Positions 63,677-64,000 of a stretch of 64,000 nt of DNA are shown in pieces. The stretch's first letter is position 1. Each line of letters starts with the position of its first letter. A program made the position numbers and the translations under genes. The DNA is from Sphingomonas faeni (lineage in GTDB: Bacteria > Pseudomonadota > Alphaproteobacteria > Sphingomonadales > Sphingomonadaceae). Location of the stretch: NCBI RefSeq assembly GCF_003053745.1, contig NZ_QAYE01000005.1, positions 248,001-312,000 of the forward strand, written 5' to 3'. The notes below the pieces were generated by a model. The model was not told where the DNA came from and made no database searches. It was given only the letters and a program-made list of their open reading frames with translations.

Positions 63677-64000
63677 GCGAAAGTCCTTGGGTACCGGCGT
63701 TGGCTGAAGATGGGGCGGCTGAAGATGAGGCGGCTGGAGTTGAGGCGGGAAGCGGATCGAAGCGCAGCGCGTCGAACACGATCGCGGGGTCGTCGATCCC
63801 GATCGTCACACTGTGTCGTCCGGCCCCGAGCGGTGTCGGTAGCGTGAGGTCGAGGCGGTTATCGAGCACTGCAAGCGCCCATGCTTTGTCGCCGGTCTTG
63901 CGCGGAGCACCGACGTGTACGGGCGGCCCGCCGTCGATCGCGACCGACACCGCGAGGTCGGCGCCTTCGATCGTCGGGTAGGTCGGCAACGTTTCCGCTG
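63666..64000 (-). CDS. C-terminal part of a GH115-like protein (5' end outside the window)
   Basis: About 111 C-terminal residues of a gene entering from the right edge. The visible part (LPTYPTIEGADLAVSVAIDG, AWALAVLDNRLDLTLPTPLG, AGRHSVTIGIDDPAIVFDAL) resembles the C-terminal beta-sandwich of GH115 alpha-glucuronidases, which ends with a PxxxDGxxP, W..xVLxN and GxHxxxIxxxDPxVVxD pattern. The last 25 residues are Ala/Ser-rich linker. The catalytic domain is not in view, so the family call is tentative. Overlaps the symporter gene start. Confidence 0.55.
   Translation of the reverse strand, partial: AETLPTYPTIEGADLAVSVAIDGGPPVHVGAPRKTGDKAWALAVLDNRLDLTLPTPLGAGRHSVTIGIDDPAIVFDALRFDPLPASTPAASSSAAPSSANAGTQGLSHGH

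Overview
The window reads as a chromosomal segment of a GC-rich alphaproteobacterium of the Sphingomonas type. The grounds are two large TonB-dependent receptors, a non-phosphorylative L-rhamnose pathway of the kind known from Sphingomonas, a general-stress (EcfG-like) promoter motif, CsbD-like and DUF5818-like small proteins, and C/G-rich interspersed palindromes. Gene density is high and many neighbouring genes overlap by 4 bases. I saw no tRNA, rRNA, CRISPR array, insertion sequence or prophage gene.

Layout. 1-5.2 kb: malate:quinone oxidoreductase (cut by the window edge), a LysR regulator divergent from a pirin, WrbA, a DUF892/YciF ferritin-like protein and a small charged protein. 5.3-14.3 kb: a five-gene minus-strand polysaccharide operon in which three proteins are fusions: glycosyltransferase with UDP-galactopyranose mutase, glycosyltransferase with Gfo/Idh/MocA oxidoreductase, and glycosyltransferase with a GH1-like glycosidase. 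A dehydrogenase and a stand-alone glycosyltransferase complete it. 14.5-18.7 kb: a paired DUF2339/DUF3999 envelope module. 18.8-26.4 kb: a stress-flavoured region with an alpha/beta hydrolase, a TMEM175-like channel, a phospholipase D, small proteins, and a lipoprotein/CsbD/PAS-LuxR/CsbD operon behind a good EcfG-type promoter match.

26.5-43.3 kb: an alpha-amino-acid ester hydrolase, then an alpha-mannan utilisation locus. It holds a GH92 and a ROK regulator transcribed divergently, then TonB receptor, GH43, GH92, GH125 and GH92 in one direction. The middle GH92 carries Gln where the other two have the expected catalytic Glu, which suggests mannosyl-phosphate uncapping. Together the genes could strip a fungal-type (phospho)(galacto)mannan. 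43.3-50.8 kb: a two-lobed retropepsin-like protease with TPRs, cyoABCD quinol oxidase, three small proteins (one GIY-YIG-like) and rpsU.

50.9-64 kb: a second TonB receptor diverges from an L-rhamnose operon: L-rhamnonate dehydratase, diketo-deoxyrhamnonate hydrolase, SDR dehydrogenase, rhamnonolactonase and RhaT symporter, followed by a GH43 and an esterase. Facing it are a GH43-like protein, a GPH-type sugar symporter and the end of a GH115-like protein. This combination suits uptake and catabolism of rhamnose- and glucuronate-capped plant glycans.
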